Assembly (NCBI RefSeq): GCF_963662255.1
Contig: NC_085050.1
Location: 8,365,334-8,429,333, forward strand
Source: Cinclus cinclus
Lineage: Eukaryota > Chordata > Aves > Passeriformes > Cinclidae
Direction: 5' to 3'
Length of the DNA stretch: 64,000 bases
Under the pieces are notes generated by a model. The model was not told the origin of the DNA, made no database searches, and was given only the letters and a program-made list of their open reading frames with translations. Made by a program: the position numbers and the translations under genes. Of this stretch, positions 1 to 14,200 are shown piece after piece (within the stretch, counting starts at the first letter, position 1; the number at the start of each line of letters is the position of its first letter).

Positions 1-3000
1 TCAGGAGAGGCAGAGCTGTCTTCCAGCAGCCACTGCACATGCTGGAGGATCTCTAGCATGGATCTCCCACATAAATATAGGGGTCATCTATTGAAACAGA
101 GAGGGAAGAGAGTCACAACACACAATCGAGGAGTTTAACACTGTAGTTTATTTAGTTAAGAGGTTTTTTTAAAAGTTTTTATTTGTATTCAATTTATTTG
201 AATGAAAGACTACAGCTGTCAGCTTCATGTCATTCTTCCCAGACCACAGCCAACTCTAAAACGTTTTTGTCATTGTATCTCTTTTCCCTTTGGGTATGCC
301 ACCCTACCAAACTGTGGTTTAATTTATTTTATATCTATTTAGCACCAGGAAAATCTTTACAACCCCTATAAAACACTTTTGCAAGAATCCAGAAGCACCT
401 TTTAGTATTTTAAAACTTCTTCTAGTAGTTAATTATAAAATAATTTATGTTGTCCTAGTAGCCTCTAAAATCCATTGCATGAAGATTTATTTTGAAACTC
501 CCCAACCTCCTTTTAAAGAGCATAGTATCTAACTTTCATGTGTTTTAAAGAATATAAAGACAAGTCTTTGAAGTTTGCTATGAGGGTCAAAAGTCTTCTG
601 TTAGATTTTAAAGTAGTAGGGAACCAGATAAAGCAATTGCAGGAAGTTTATGTCATAAACTATAACTATCATCAGTAACAATTTGCTGAGAGATTAATTT
701 GGGACTGAAGTGATCCATTATCTTTATTAAGATATTTACTGGCATGTTGCTGTCTCAGGTATCAGATACTGAAGAGATAAATTAGATAGCACTTATTTTC
801 AGTGCTCTTCATTAGAAAAAGGCCACTTAGAAGACTTTTCTAAAAATATGCACAATTCTGGACATATGTCAGTTGGAACAGAAAGTCCCTGACATTGACA
901 TAGGTTCTTGAAAGAGCACACCTTACCCTGCAACCTTCACCTTGCCTCTCCTTCACTCCGTAGGGAAAAAAATGGGTTTTCATCTCACATATCCATAGTC
1001 TTTATTTATATCTGAGTCAGAAGGGCAGTCTTATTTTAGGGTATCTGGGTCTATGAGTACAGAAGAGAAGGAAGTCAGGGTAACTCCCCATGCCAGGTGC
1101 AGGTGTGAACATCAACAGTAATGGGCACCATCATTTAAAGAACAAATAAATATTAATGCATTTAAGGGTCTATGCAAACTGGGATGACATAAAATTTCTC
1201 AGAGGCCATTTTTATAACACAAGAGGGATCAAATGCAAATTAATGCCATTTGAGTTCTTTCTTTACTTATCACAAATACTTTTCAAGCTTTTCTTCAAGC
1301 AGCTTCAAGTAGTTAAGAGAGAACTGCAACCATTTTGGGAGATGACCCAGGCAGCTGCAGCAGAGCATCAAATAATTACACTTCTTGGACCTGTCAAAAG
1401 TCTCATAAAGAAACAGAAGGACCTACAGAGCAGCCTTTAGATAAATACCAGAAAAGTGAAACAGAAAGAACACAGCTCTTAACATATAATCAAAAGATGA
1501 TGTAATGCCATCTCAGATATAAGACAGAACAAAAACATGGAGCTATCATATTGTTCTAACAATGTATAGTTTGGTCAGGAAAAATAGGCAGGGGAAGAGA
1601 GATGTCACACTACATCAAATTGCATCTACATGATACAGAAAAAAAAGAAAGAGACAGACTTTGAAATATCTTGGACGAGCAATCAAAAAAGGAAGAATCA
1701 GTCATATATGGGTCTTGAACAAATTCTGCAGAGAGGGATAAGAAACTTCCCATCCCATCTTTTTCAATCTCTATAAACACCTATTTCAGCTTAAATTTCT
1801 ACTATACCTATGGGTCAACACTGAACTAAAGGCAAAAGTAGAAGTGAAGGATAAGTTGCCATTACTTGATCATTGGTTTCATCAAAATTTAGCTTGACAC
1901 TAGAGTTGAAGTTGAGTTTTTTGAGTTTGAGTATTTATGGAGTGTGCTCATAAACCAGAGCATTTTATCAAAGTCATTCTAGAAGGACATGACTGTTTGG
2001 AGGTAAGAGTTTTGTACACAACAAAACCTTTCTATGAAATTAGCAAAGCCACAATTTATCAGACACCACAAAACAAAACCTGAGAACTCTCCAGCCTCCT
2101 CAGGGCTTACTTTCTCTCTAATTTCTGTTAGTTGATGTGGTGGCAATTGTAAAACTTTATTTTTCATTTATTCTAGAGGGTTAAGAAAGCATTTAATAAT
2201 AAGCTTCCAATGTGACATAAAATTAAACTGTCTACTTAAACTTCTAGTTAACTGCCTGGTTTATTTAAAGCTTCTAAAAACAAAAGCCATTATGCTTCCT
2301 GAAGACTTTATTCCCTCTGCTTTATCTGCTAATCTAAAACCACAGCTGCACTTCTACAAGGCAGTGTAAACTACAAGATGAAATTTCCACAGGTTGCCAT
2401 ATAGACTGTCACAGTGCAAAGCAAGACAAGCATTAAATTTCATTAATGTTAACTATTGCAAATGAGCTTTCAAAACACATAGAAATCTCTTTGCTGCAAA
2501 AGTAACACTGTTAAAATATTCCACACCAACACCAATGAAGTGTTGAACTTGGAGCTTAAAATGTTTTAGAACTCTGATTCTGAGAAGGCAAACTGAACAT
2601 CTTCCCCTTTTACTGCATACAGCAGCTGCAGGAGCTGCAGGTGGCACAGCCTCACAACTTTTTTACCAAACAAGTTATTAAATACCAGATTCATAATGAG
2701 TAGTACCTGTACATAGTACCTGTCCCTAAATATGTGACTTGATTTGAAACAGCATGCTTTCCCATTCAAACTGAAATTGTGTATCTCTTAACTGCATGTA
2801 AGAAACAAATCTCTGATTCCACAAGTATTGTCAGTATCATCTAAATAAAGGTACAAGATGAGAGATATTTTAGATATTGATCAGAATAGTAATGATATAT
2901 ATACTGCAAAAAAAGCTTCTTCAGAATCTATTTCACCAAAGGAAAGTAAATAGAAGCCTTGAAACTAACTAAAATTTATAACAGGAGCCAAGTAAATGAT

Positions 3001-6000
3001 AATGGAAAAAACGTTATATTAACCCTTGGAGAGTTTTCTAGCAGGCAGCACTGAGCTTAGGGCCTCCTGACTTACAGTGAATCAATACAGGCTGAGTTAC
3101 CAGACCAAACTTCAGAGTTGAAGGATCAAAAACACAGCCACACATTCTAAACAGATACTTCAGCAGAGATGCTCAGTTACAGTTAGTTAAGGGGGCTGCC
3201 ATGTAACACAGGAAAACTTTTCTCTACTCTCTTCATAGGATTGTAGAAGTAACCCTAAATACTCCCCAGCAAAGAGTAGACATGGTTATAACTTGTCATA
3301 ATACAGCAAAAGTCTTTCACCATTTTATATGTGCTCAGTGGCATGGAATGTTTCTTCTTCATTGAAACTCCAAAAACAAAGATTTTGCCATTTTGAAATG
3401 AATGAAGTGAAATGAATTAAGTCAAATTCATTTTAGACTTGACATTAAGCTCATAATGAGGGGGGAAATGAATGAACCCAAGAGACCACATGTCCTAGAA
3501 GATTAGAAGTGTATGAAATAGCCTGGATTAGCTAAAAAGTCTTTAGACAAATAAGGAGGTCTAAGAACCCTAAACTGGTACAGTTCATTATTTAGATAAA
3601 ACAAAACTAAGAGAGCTCTGCTTGGGGGAGGGGGAGCTGTGTAACCCTGTGGCTGTATCTTGTAACTGCATCTGCTAACAGAGACAGGAAAGCTAAAGCT
3701 CTTCCTGTTTCCTTCATAAAAATCCACCTGGATAAGCATGATTATTTAATTATTCCTTTATCACCTATCAAACACACAGGTGACATCTCTTGATTAATAA
3801 TAATTCTCTTCAAACTTGTTGATAATATTTTCATAAAAGTGATATAGAAGGATAAATATTCATATCTCTTTGAAAACCATTCAGCTACAGATGTGGCGTT
3901 CACTTCTCAGAAATCTATTTATCTTATCCCTGTTTAATTGCCCTTTCTTCTTGCTATTTGAGTAGGCAGCCTAACTGAATTCTATATCTACTATACTATA
4001 GTTATATGAATTAACCTGAAAAAATACTATTTTGTGGAGGATTAATCTTTAATCTGTTTAATACAAAGAATGCATTTGAAACAAAGTTGTATGAAATGGA
4101 TATGGGCAGGTGTATATATATTCAGACAGCCTACCATCAAGCATTTCTGCATACTTGACCTTATCTTTTTCAAACAGACCCAGTCATCCTTTTGTATAAT
4201 TCAGCCCATGAAGACTTATTTTGATTAATTTCAGGAATATCCAAAATACCTCTGCTTATTTCCTGTGTTCTTCAAAACTCAGCAGGGTATGAGCAGATAG
4301 AGCTATTGTCAGGAAGTATCCTGAATTGTCAAGAGGCTGGAAAAATAAGAGTCCCTATTTTGACACAGTTCCTATCAGACCAACTGCCAGTATGCAACAG
4401 TTTGGCTCACCTGGCCACCACTGGATATAGTAAGCTCTGTGAGTCCCCTGCTTGGCAGGTGGTAAAGAAATAAAATTCCACACTTTATGAAGTCAGACAT
4501 TCTATGAAGGACAAACCAAACCTTTCTGCACTGCCACCTTCTTATTCAAGGATGGCTGAACTTATTATAAAAAAAACCAAACAACCCAAAAAACTTAACA
4601 AAAAGCCTTTTCTCCTTTCAACATGCTAATTCTGAGTAGTTCTGTGCTTTGCTTCTCTCTAGGCTTTTTCTTAAGTAATTTCCAAAATCAGCATGTCAGT
4701 CCCTAATAAAACAGTTCAGAATAAATATTACCATGATCCCACAGAAATACCAGCTCAGGAGAGATGGACTATCGTGTTCAGAACATTTTATAAACAGCCT
4801 GCAATTCCCAAGGTTATTGGAAATTAAATGTTCCTCTGATTGTGGCCAAGATAATTACTATAAGCTAAAGACCCTTCCATGTGTTAAAAGCATCAAACAA
4901 CCAAGCTATGTCATAATAATGGAAAGAAATATTTTTCAAAATGATTGGTGGTAAAGAATTTATAAATCCCTTGGAATTCCAGGATAATTACGCACTTCAT
5001 TTTATAAACTGCCATGGCTACAAAGACATAATGAGATATGTCCTCTTATCTGCAGCCATTTCTTTTTTAACTCTCTGAAAGAGAGTTACCTTTACTAGAA
5101 GGTAAATTCAATACCTGGAAGAAGCACAGGTATTCATGCTGTTCTCCATCACCACACAAAAGAAAGCATTAATAGCATGAATATGAGGAAGCAGATGACA
5201 GATGAGAGAGAAGGGAGTATTTTGTGGTTTGGATTTTACAAAACTCTGATCTCAATGTGAAACAGGAGCAACTAGACCATTATCAAATTCTCCAGCCTTC
5301 TTTCAAACATTCTGCCATGAGTGTAAGCATTGCACACAACTGCCACAAATCGTCCTTTCATTGGTACAATCAGAGTAAATACCACCTTTAAAGAGTATCC
5401 ACTAATTACCTTGTTACTTTAATTCACCATCAGTAAATGTGCGCATCTTAAATTACAGTTCAGAACTAGAAATTTGTACTTTAAAGACAATGCTGGAATG
5501 GCAGCAGTTATCAGATTATTCAGATTATTATACCTTTTCATATACATCTGTATATTGAACAGTATCAGAGCTATTCCTCTACTACATAGTAATACATATT
5601 TTTAATAGAGATTATTTGAATTTCTCTACTATCCTACTCTTTTAGCTTTTAGAATTTAAGGAAAACCCATTGCATACAAGCAAACTTTTTGTGTGTTCTC
5701 TGATTCATACTCTCTGATTTCCATACTGAAAAAGAATCAGAGTACAACTGTCTAACATGTTATCTAATAAAGACTTTTTTTTGAGGCATAAACCAACTTG
5801 GATATCATTACGCTGGATCTACAGACAATCTATAACACAGAATACATGACAGAAAATACCCAGGTAATTTATCACTGCATGGGAAAGTTTGTGCACAGGG
5901 ACAATTATCTTCCTGCTCTCACACAACTGAAAATATACAGTTTATAGTAGTAATAAATTCATGCTTGCAAGTAGATCATATTACAAGCAATTTACTAAAT

Positions 6001-7685
6001 ATCTTTCTTAATTTCTCCCCTTCTGAAATAGCAAATATAATCTAAAGAAAAGGTACGTTTACCATGAGAAGATAACAGTAAATCAATACAAACAATCTAA
6101 AAATATTCAATCTCAAAGAATGTGATCAAGAAAATGTTCTTTGTTTTATATTCTAATATTATCCCTAGAGACTATAAATCATCTGGGTCTTCCTTTTCCA
6201 AATTTCTTTCTGAAATTTCTGGATAGAGGTGTATAGGACTTTCACTTCAATCCATTTGCAACTGAGCTACTTACAGGGTCTTTTCCTCTGAACCTCTTGG
6301 TTTATGGGGCTATAGAGTCTACATGTTTTTCCATCTTAGTTCATAGTTATGATTTAGAAAGGGCAAAACGGTCTCATAAATCTCCTAGCCATTTATGACA
6401 GACACATCAGTGTTCTATTTCAGGCTCGAGAACATAAAACATAGAACATAAATATAATTTGCAGATATGAGGAATATCTGTAGCAAATACTGGATCACAG
6501 TGACATCTTCAAGCTTAAATTGAGCTTAAAACAAAGCTTGTTCAGAGACATAAATAACAGAGCTGCATTTGCATGGCCAGGCTGCCCTCAGGACCCTTGA
6601 TGAAGGGCACCATTGTGCTCTGCTGCATGCAGCTGAACTCATCACTACTGGGGATCTCCAGTTGTCTGAGACACATACTAAAGAAACAAAGGAAAGGACG
6701 TATCCATATATTTTAAGTATGGATTATTGCTCCAATCATATAAACCCTGAAGCACTACTAACCCAATTCAAAAAAGCACTCAGACAGGAAAGGGGGCAGA
6801 AGTCAGATAGGATGAAACCCCATACTACTGTGTGTTTAAGTGCTTAACTAAATCAAGATACTTTTCCTGGGTTTTGACTCAATGTGGCCAATATGAGTAT
6901 ATACTATGATGAAGGAACAACAACCTACTGAGAAGGGTGACAAAAGAACAGTTTGAAAGAGATTGGTAATCACTACATCTCAAATTAAGAAATTCTGCAA
7001 AGAAAGTGCAGGCTACCTAAAAGACTAAACTTATTTTTCACCATCGATTTTTGAAAGTAATTTTAAGATATGCACATCAACAGCATTTTAAATACAATTA
7101 TATATTTTTCTTTTTTCTTTTTTTTTTTTGTAAAAGCTAAAGAAGTGAGAAAAAGTTCATGCTGAGGTTTGTTGTCATTTGGATGTCTAATGGCAGTTAG
7201 GTTCCTTGGCTGGCCAGACAGCTGCCAGGACAGCTCTCGTCACCTTCAGCACTAGGATGATGATTTGGATTTAAAAGGAGTATGACTGTCATAGGGCATC
7301 AAGACAACGTAACACAAGGTGAACTTGTAGGTAGCTAGAATCCATTATATCATGAATTTTTAAAAGTTTAGGCAAGCCTTGAAACTTTGCCACGTGTTCA
7401 GTGAGTTATTAACGTAATGCGCTCTTGGTGTTGTAATAGCAGGTGCTGACCTGTCTTTAAGGCTTTTTCTTTGTAGGACATAACAGAAGACTCACTCTAA
7501 GATATCACTGTAAGATAATTTTGGTAATACCTTATGATCATCATCACAGAAGAACAGGAGAAAGAACACTAAGCATATGCAAGTGAACATCAAAATCTCC
7601 ATCATCTTAGTTTTAGCTGGGGTAACTCTGTTAGATGACCAGAAAATACATTGGCTGTGCAAAGCAGAGATGAGCAAGCTGGTCT

Positions 7686-7765
7686 AAGGGGAAGATCCCT
7701 GTGCAAGGGGATGGACTAGATGATCTTTAAAGGCCCCATCCAACACAAACCATTCTGTGCTTCTA
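7686..7765 (+). repeat. CR1 LINE 3' tail fragment
   Basis: About 80 bases match the CR1 3' end: a stretch of the form 'ggggatggactagatgatctt', then 'aaggccccatccaac', then a decayed 'attctgtg' end. It is 5'-truncated, as CR1 copies usually are. Confidence 0.8.
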
Positions 7766-9984
7766 CAGTAGTTAACTGCAGCTTCTGATAGTGTTAGCTG
7801 AATAACAACTTTTAGACAGTTCTGCCAAAGGGAACACACAATACTTCAAAAACTCTCTACATCAGCAAACAGCTGAGCACAGTGCAGGGAAGCACAGAGT
7901 GGTGGAGCTGAGTTACTCCTGGAAGTAGCTGTCTCTGCAAGCTCACCAGAGCAGCACAAGATCCCAGCCCAGCCTGACCAGGAGCATTGCCTCTCACTGG
8001 GGTTGGTGGTTTGGTAGTGTGTTGCACATGACTGAATTTTAGCATTTAAGTTAATACCTTCACTCAGCCCTTTCCTACCATGTACAGACACAGTCTGGGC
8101 TGACACACACACATCTCTACCTGCTCTGCTGACCAGGGCAAAGATTCCATACAAACAATATTTAACAGAAACATGGATCCAACAGGGTTCCAAGAGAGAT
8201 GCAGCTCTAAGGCACCAATGACAGGCTGAGTCACAGCACAGAATACCTAACCAAATTATGAAAGGAAAGCTTTTATACATAGATCTTAATTTAATCAGAA
8301 ACTCATGGAGTTCACCTCTTTGCAGAAACTGCCCACCCGTGTGTATTTCCTGCCAAAAGCTATAAAAAGCCTGTAGAAGTTTTTAAAAAGGTTGGATTTC
8401 AGATAGAAGGCTTCAGTCTGAAGGGCAGCTGAGGAATGGAGTTATGTTTCAGTGAAGAAGCCATGGAGTTTAGAAAAAAGTGAATAAACTGATATAAAAC
8501 TTGGCTGGACTCTGGAGTGTGGCTCAGATTTCTATTCAATAATGTATTCTTTTCTATTTATGATTTTATATTCATCAGTCTAAGGGTTTTTAGATACAGA
8601 AAACCTGCTAAAAGATACCACCTGACATGCATTCAGAAGCTGATATGATACTAGATACTAACATTAAGTTAATTTTTTGTCTTTGGAGAGGGAGCTTCAG
8701 AAACTAATCCATTCTTTATAGATCTCTTAGAGGAAAAAACCTTCTTTTGTTTTTCCAATTTTTCCAATTTCCAAGGTATCTCCAATTGTACAAAATATGT
8801 CAGGAAAGATTTACAAATAGTAACAACATGCAATTGCTTCAAACTGAACAAAACATTTACTATGCTCATTGGTGTATCAGTTGCACAGATTTTAAAGGAT
8901 TAAGACCCAGAGAAAACTGGAAGACCAAGAAAAGATAAAAGGTTTGTTGTTTATTTTGTTCTTCTCATAACTCATTCTAATACGAGTGAGTAGAATCAAC
9001 TATAATAAAGCCAATTGGATAATTTTTGGCCCTAAAGATTTTATTTATCAATAGTGAGATGAATAGAGAGATGAATAAATATCCAGAATGAGAAGGCATT
9101 TGTGAAACCTGTAATTTTGTATCTTCTCTTGAGTGCCAAAGAAATTAAGGACAACATTCAAAAATCCAAGATGAGTTCAGTAGGAACTGACCCAACAGAA
9201 GGAATTCAATTTGTCAGAACCAATACAGATGTCTATATTTAAGCTGCCCATCCCAGACCTACTTTGCTCTCAACTGTGAGAAGTCAACACTTTTTTTGTG
9301 CAATTGATCTTATTACTGGGCATATCAGCAGTCAGCCAAATGAATCTCTCCAAGTATGTGTTGGATGTCCAAGGTTAGATGGGATTAAACACACCCTCTT
9401 TGTTTCTGTGATTCCGAAGCCATCTAATAGATTCAACAGAAAGTTTCTTCCAAGCATGAGCTTTACTTAAGCTTAAGAGTCAGCAGAATCATTACGTAAT
9501 GATTTTGTAGACACACCACGACAATTCTGTCTGATAAAAATATTTGCCTGTAATATTTTGTTAAATTTAAAGTTACCATGTAGCAACTGCAAGAGGTTGA
9601 CGGCTGCCAAGAGCCATGAGATTGCTGAATAGAATGGTATTTCTGGAGCCATGCCCAGACCTGAGACAAAATTTGACTCATCTTCATGCATACATTTCCA
9701 ATAAACCATCAAACTAAAATAAGGATTTAACTCCATCATGAGCCTCTAGAGATATCATGTTAGAGCTAAGAATTTATTACAGTATCAAGAGAAGCTTCCA
9801 AGAAACTCTAAATGAAAGGTGATCTTTCCATAGACATATTCGATGGAATGTTTGTGATCTTGAATTTTGTTCTCCCAGAATGCACATGCCTGGAGCACTG
9901 ATTCAGTTGTTGGTAGCAGGACAATTATAATGTGAGCTCCATTTTGTTTCTTTGTATGACTTCAGAGCGTATTAACAAATATGC

Positions 9985-10127
9985 TTCAGGGCCAGGCTGG
10001 ATGGGACTTGGAGAACCTGGGACAGAGGAAGGTGTCTCTGCCCGTGCAAGGGGGACTGGAACCTGATGGTTTTTAGGTCCTTTCCAACCCAAACCCTTCT
10101 AGGACTTTAAGATTCTGTGAAATACGA
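9985..10127 (+). repeat. CR1 LINE 3' end fragment
   Basis: It opens with 'gggccaggctggatgggact', continues through 'aggtcctttccaacccaaac' and ends in 'gattctgtga'. This is a CR1 3' untranslated region with one copy of the terminal octamer. It lies antisense to POLN inside intron 17. Confidence 0.85.
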
Positions 10128-11184
10128 AGTGTGTAGGAAATACCATGTTTGGGAAGACTACGCCTGCAAAAATTTAGAAACTGTAGGATGAGAATTGAGC
10201 TCAAACTTAAGCATTTTTGTTCTTATTTTCAGCTAACAATCTTCCAACTAAAATAGAGATAAAAAGATAAAAGAGAGGGAAAGACAAAGAGAAAATAAGT
10301 AAATTGCATAATATTTACATGAACTTCAATCTGCTCAGTTTTCTGCTACAGCATTTTATTCAATCTTTTTCTGACCTGTCTGTTGAAACTGCAAGTTTCT
10401 TGACATCTATCCTGTCATTTATTGAGTACCTGCACTTTTGAGTATAAGGGAGCCTCAGTCTCAAGTGATATTTTTTAGGCACTACCATTATACAAATAAA
10501 AATATAAAATACCTTCAACAGCTAAGTGACTGATATTTCATCTTTGTTTTTGATAATTAATCTTTTAATCAGCATACTGAAGAGATCAGTAAATAACTAT
10601 ATAGATAAAGAGATGTAGAAATCTACCTTTTTTTAAATTATTGGGGTAGCACTTTTTCCCAGTCATTCCAGAATATGGAAGCATTAACCCTTATTAGTTC
10701 AAAAGAAATCCCATAAGCTGCAGTCTCTGTTTCTTAAAGATGTGTAATTTGATTCCAATACTTGTATTGGATATCTAAGTAAATTTCAAAAATGCTTGTA
10801 CTTTTACTGAGAAAAGCTGTTCTGCATTTTTTTACATGGACAACCTCTCTAACTGCTGCTCTGGATTTTTAAAAATAATTGGTTAAAAATAATACAAGGA
10901 GAAAGTTATCAGCAACCACTGTTCACAATATATCATTGCATTATCTTTATCCACAAGGCTCATACCACCCAGGTGGATTGCAGCATTTTGATATGTGGTA
11001 ATTAACACAGTGGAGAAGAAAAGGCTCAGAAAGATAGAAGGGAATTCATAGTGTTAAAATACATGAACAATAGATACTGTAACAAAATACTGTCTTTTGT
11101 TATCATTATGCAGTAATAAAATATCTTAGGTTATTCTTACTATTTTGTCTAATTACTATTAAAATATGCAACATTTAATCTTAC

Positions 11185-11299
11185 CACTGAGAAGCCAGTG
11201 TAGCAAAGATATCAGTGATTTCAGGTTCTTGGAAGAGTTTCAGAAGTTCTGGTTCAGATGATAAGTCAGCAAGGATCCTTAACTCAATATGGGAAAAGT
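11185..11299 (-). CDS. POLN: POLN exon 17: polymerase motif A
   Basis: Acceptor TTTTCTAG and donor TG|GTAAGA. Phase 1 in, phase 2 out, about residues 647-684. With the G from exon 16 it starts [13 protein letters not shown], then [14 protein letters not shown] and FATLASQW. The human counterpart has DFSQIELRIL and [10 protein letters not shown]. The Asp is the metal-binding catalytic residue of motif A. The Gln normally found three residues after it is His (codon CAT) here. Confidence 0.96.
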
Positions 11300-14200
11300 C
11301 TAGAAAACAGTGTTAAAATGCATCTCTTGTACCAAAATAAAAACATATCTGAATTTCAACCAGACCACCACAAATTAAAATGTAAGCCTGGAGTATTCAA
11401 TCACTGCTTCATACCCAAAAAAAGACAGATGCCTGTAAGAAGCTCATCCTGAAGATGTTATATTCCAGCTATGGATTACAAAGTGTCTCAATCCTTCATT
11501 ATCTTCAAGTGCCAATTAATCTTATTAACTCTGTTTCTACTCACAAGGCTTAAACATCATCCACTTCCAAAGCATAATAAGGAATAGACATCATATAACA
11601 ATATTAATTGTTACTAAGGGATTTGACAGCCTTGTAAAATATGTCATCCAAAGGACAGGGGGAAAGACACAACAGAACTGTGAATATTAATGAGTATAAT
11701 AATTTACTCTCTCTCTTACCTGCTGCTAAAAACGTACATCCATTTTTTGAAACAAACAATGTTCTTGGGGAAATAGTTACTATGTCCTCTTCTTTTCCTA
11801 GAGAGGAGGTACACTTTTAAATCCCAAACACCAGCTCAAAAATACTGTGCTGCAAACCATAGGAGGTTTTATACTAAATACACAGCTAACACCACAGAAA
11901 TGGCAATGTAAGAAAACAAGCAGAGCACCAACTGCCAGAATCACAATTATTTCACTGTATCAATCATGTACAACTTTACCTCCACCATCCTAGGCAGTAT
12001 TGCTCATTTCTTTTCTCAAATCCTTCCCTAAACACAAGCTATCAAATATATTCAATAACTAATATTATTCACAGATCACTTAATAAAGGATACATTGATA
12101 AAGAAGGGTCTATAAAAATAAGTAAATATATGTAGTTTTGTATCTTTGAACATGCTGCAGCAATGTGTTAATAACCAAATTCTGAGTTACAGATGGTAGG
12201 GGAATATAACATTGAGAACATACAGCTGTCATAGGCATCCAGATTGTAATGACAGAAATCCCCAATAATATAATTAAAAACTAACACAAGGTACCAGAAA
12301 CTGAGTGCATCCAGGGAATACCACTTGACATAGTGTAGGGAGGGATGGTGGTTTAAAATGCAACAGAATCTGGTCAGCATAAAAGTGAAGAAAACAGAAA
12401 AAAATGTGTCTTGATACAGGAAAAACTTAGAAATATATTTTTAGAAGCATATAAGATCATTAACAAAAGCTCCAGAAAGTTTCATGTGCTAGAGGTATGC
12501 CCAGCACCTGAGGTTTATGCTGCCCCTGTTGGCACAGATTTTTATAGCAACTTTAAAAAAATACTTTAAAAAATGACTCGTGTAGATAAAATAAAACTAC
12601 TGTCAAAATTCTACATTATCTTCCATAGCCTGTTTAATGGCCTGTATTATTTCCAGCACAGGGAGTGAATAGCTGTGAAAAGGCAAAGCTTGCCCTTAGC
12701 AGAGAACCAAGCACCACATTGAGCAGCACTGCTCAGCTGCAGCTGCAGACATTCGAGGAGGAGAATGTGTGTTCCAAAAATCCCTCTCTTATATTTAAAC
12801 CTGCTACTGTGGGTTTCTCTCTTTATCATTTGGCTCATGCTTTTCTAGACTTCACTTCGATTCTCTCTGAACCATAACCATCTGCCTTAAATCCACTTCT
12901 GTTATCAAAAACAACACATCTGACTAACTACTGGTGTCTAGTTGTGAGTATGATTAAAATGACCCAGCCTAAACATTGACTCAGGGAGAGCCTTATGAGC
13001 TAAACACACACAAAATCATCCCTAGGATATTTAAGGTTTTTAAGATGCATAATTTCATTTGGAAAAAGTGAGGAAAACAACAATAAAAAAACTGTAAAAG
13101 ATTAAACTATTTAAATCAGTGCTGAAAAACCAAATTTTTTTTCAGGAACAACCAGAAAAAGTAAACGGCTTAAATGCTAATGTATAACAAAGCATCAATC
13201 ATCTGATATTTAAGGCTGGACCTATGAGTCTGCTTCAAAATATAATACCACTCAATAAAATAATTAGATAAAACTACCTTTTTATCTTAATAAAAAACAC
13301 AGTTTACCTTTTATGTACTGTTTCTTTGCAATTGTCACTGGATGTTTAGAGATACCTTGAATGTTCTACAAACATGAAGAACAAAACACTAAGTAAGTAC
13401 AAGTTTATGAAAATAAGTTTAGGAACAGTTTATTACCAGCATTAGTGATACTAGTGCCAAAAAGTTTTTCCCATATAATAAGAAAGGTTAACCACTTTGC
13501 CTTCCAAAGGAATCTTCACATTCTGCATCTGCAGACACTTTTGAATATTTGCTCTTCCATAAAAATTAGAAGCTTCTAAGAACAATTACTCACTTGCAGT
13601 CATTCCAAAGCCTAATATCTGGATGCATCATAGAAGATAATTAGTAATCCAATAAAAATAATTTTCTTCTTACTTTCATCTGTGTCTTTTAGATATAGTG
13701 CATTACTTCTGATAAAAGAATACATGTGAATCTTGCGTGCAGGCTAAAGGAACTGAATATTTTTCAGCCTCTTGGATTTTTTTCTAGTATCTAATCCTAC
13801 TTTTTTTTAAATGTACAATAAAACAAATAAGGAACCCTTTATTGTCTACAGCACATCAGTCCAGATTAAAAGCTAGAGCTCATTTTATCAACCAACACAC
13901 AGGACCAGGATCAGCAGCAGGTTTGTTTTTTTTTTTCAAGATCTGTGTTCATACACCTCCATTAAAGCATCAAAGATGCACATGACAAATCCTTTCTGCT
14001 ATTTTGTGCCATTATGCTTCTTTATCTAGGACAGCAATATATGACAAGAGAATATATCAAGCTCTGATTTTGTCATTCCACGTAATTAATTTGCAAGTGG
14101 TTCAGGAATTAGATGTACATACTAATATTATGTAATACTGAAAGATCAGAGAGTGGGAATAGTGCTATATAATTTCCAAATCAGAATCATCATTTTCTGT

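Larger units (their letters stand above)
1..11184 (-). other. POLN: POLN intron 17 (open at left edge)
   Basis: AT-rich sequence following the exon 17 donor on the minus strand. I looked for the next POLN exons (the O-helix block around R-x3-K-x6-YG, and motif C with HDE) on the minus strand and found none. It contains two short CR1 tails (near 7.7 and 10.0 kb) and simple T-rich runs (near 7.1 kb). Short open frames here show no recognisable protein. The next exon presumably lies left of the window. Confidence 0.7.

Noticed and set aside
910..960. Minus-strand YGVKER with a donor, resembling YGAGKER of the O-helix
   Set aside because: Stops lie immediately upstream, and the preceding conserved residues are absent.
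5330..5400. Minus-strand KVVFTLIVP segment resembling the POLN KKVVYAVVYG motif
   Set aside because: The invariant Y-G and upstream R/K residues are missing and there are no fitting splice sites.
7846..8280. 144-codon minus-strand frame as a protein gene
   Set aside because: Composition rich in Cys, Ser and Trp, with no family resemblance and no splice support. It could be part of an unrecognised LTR, but I cannot show that.
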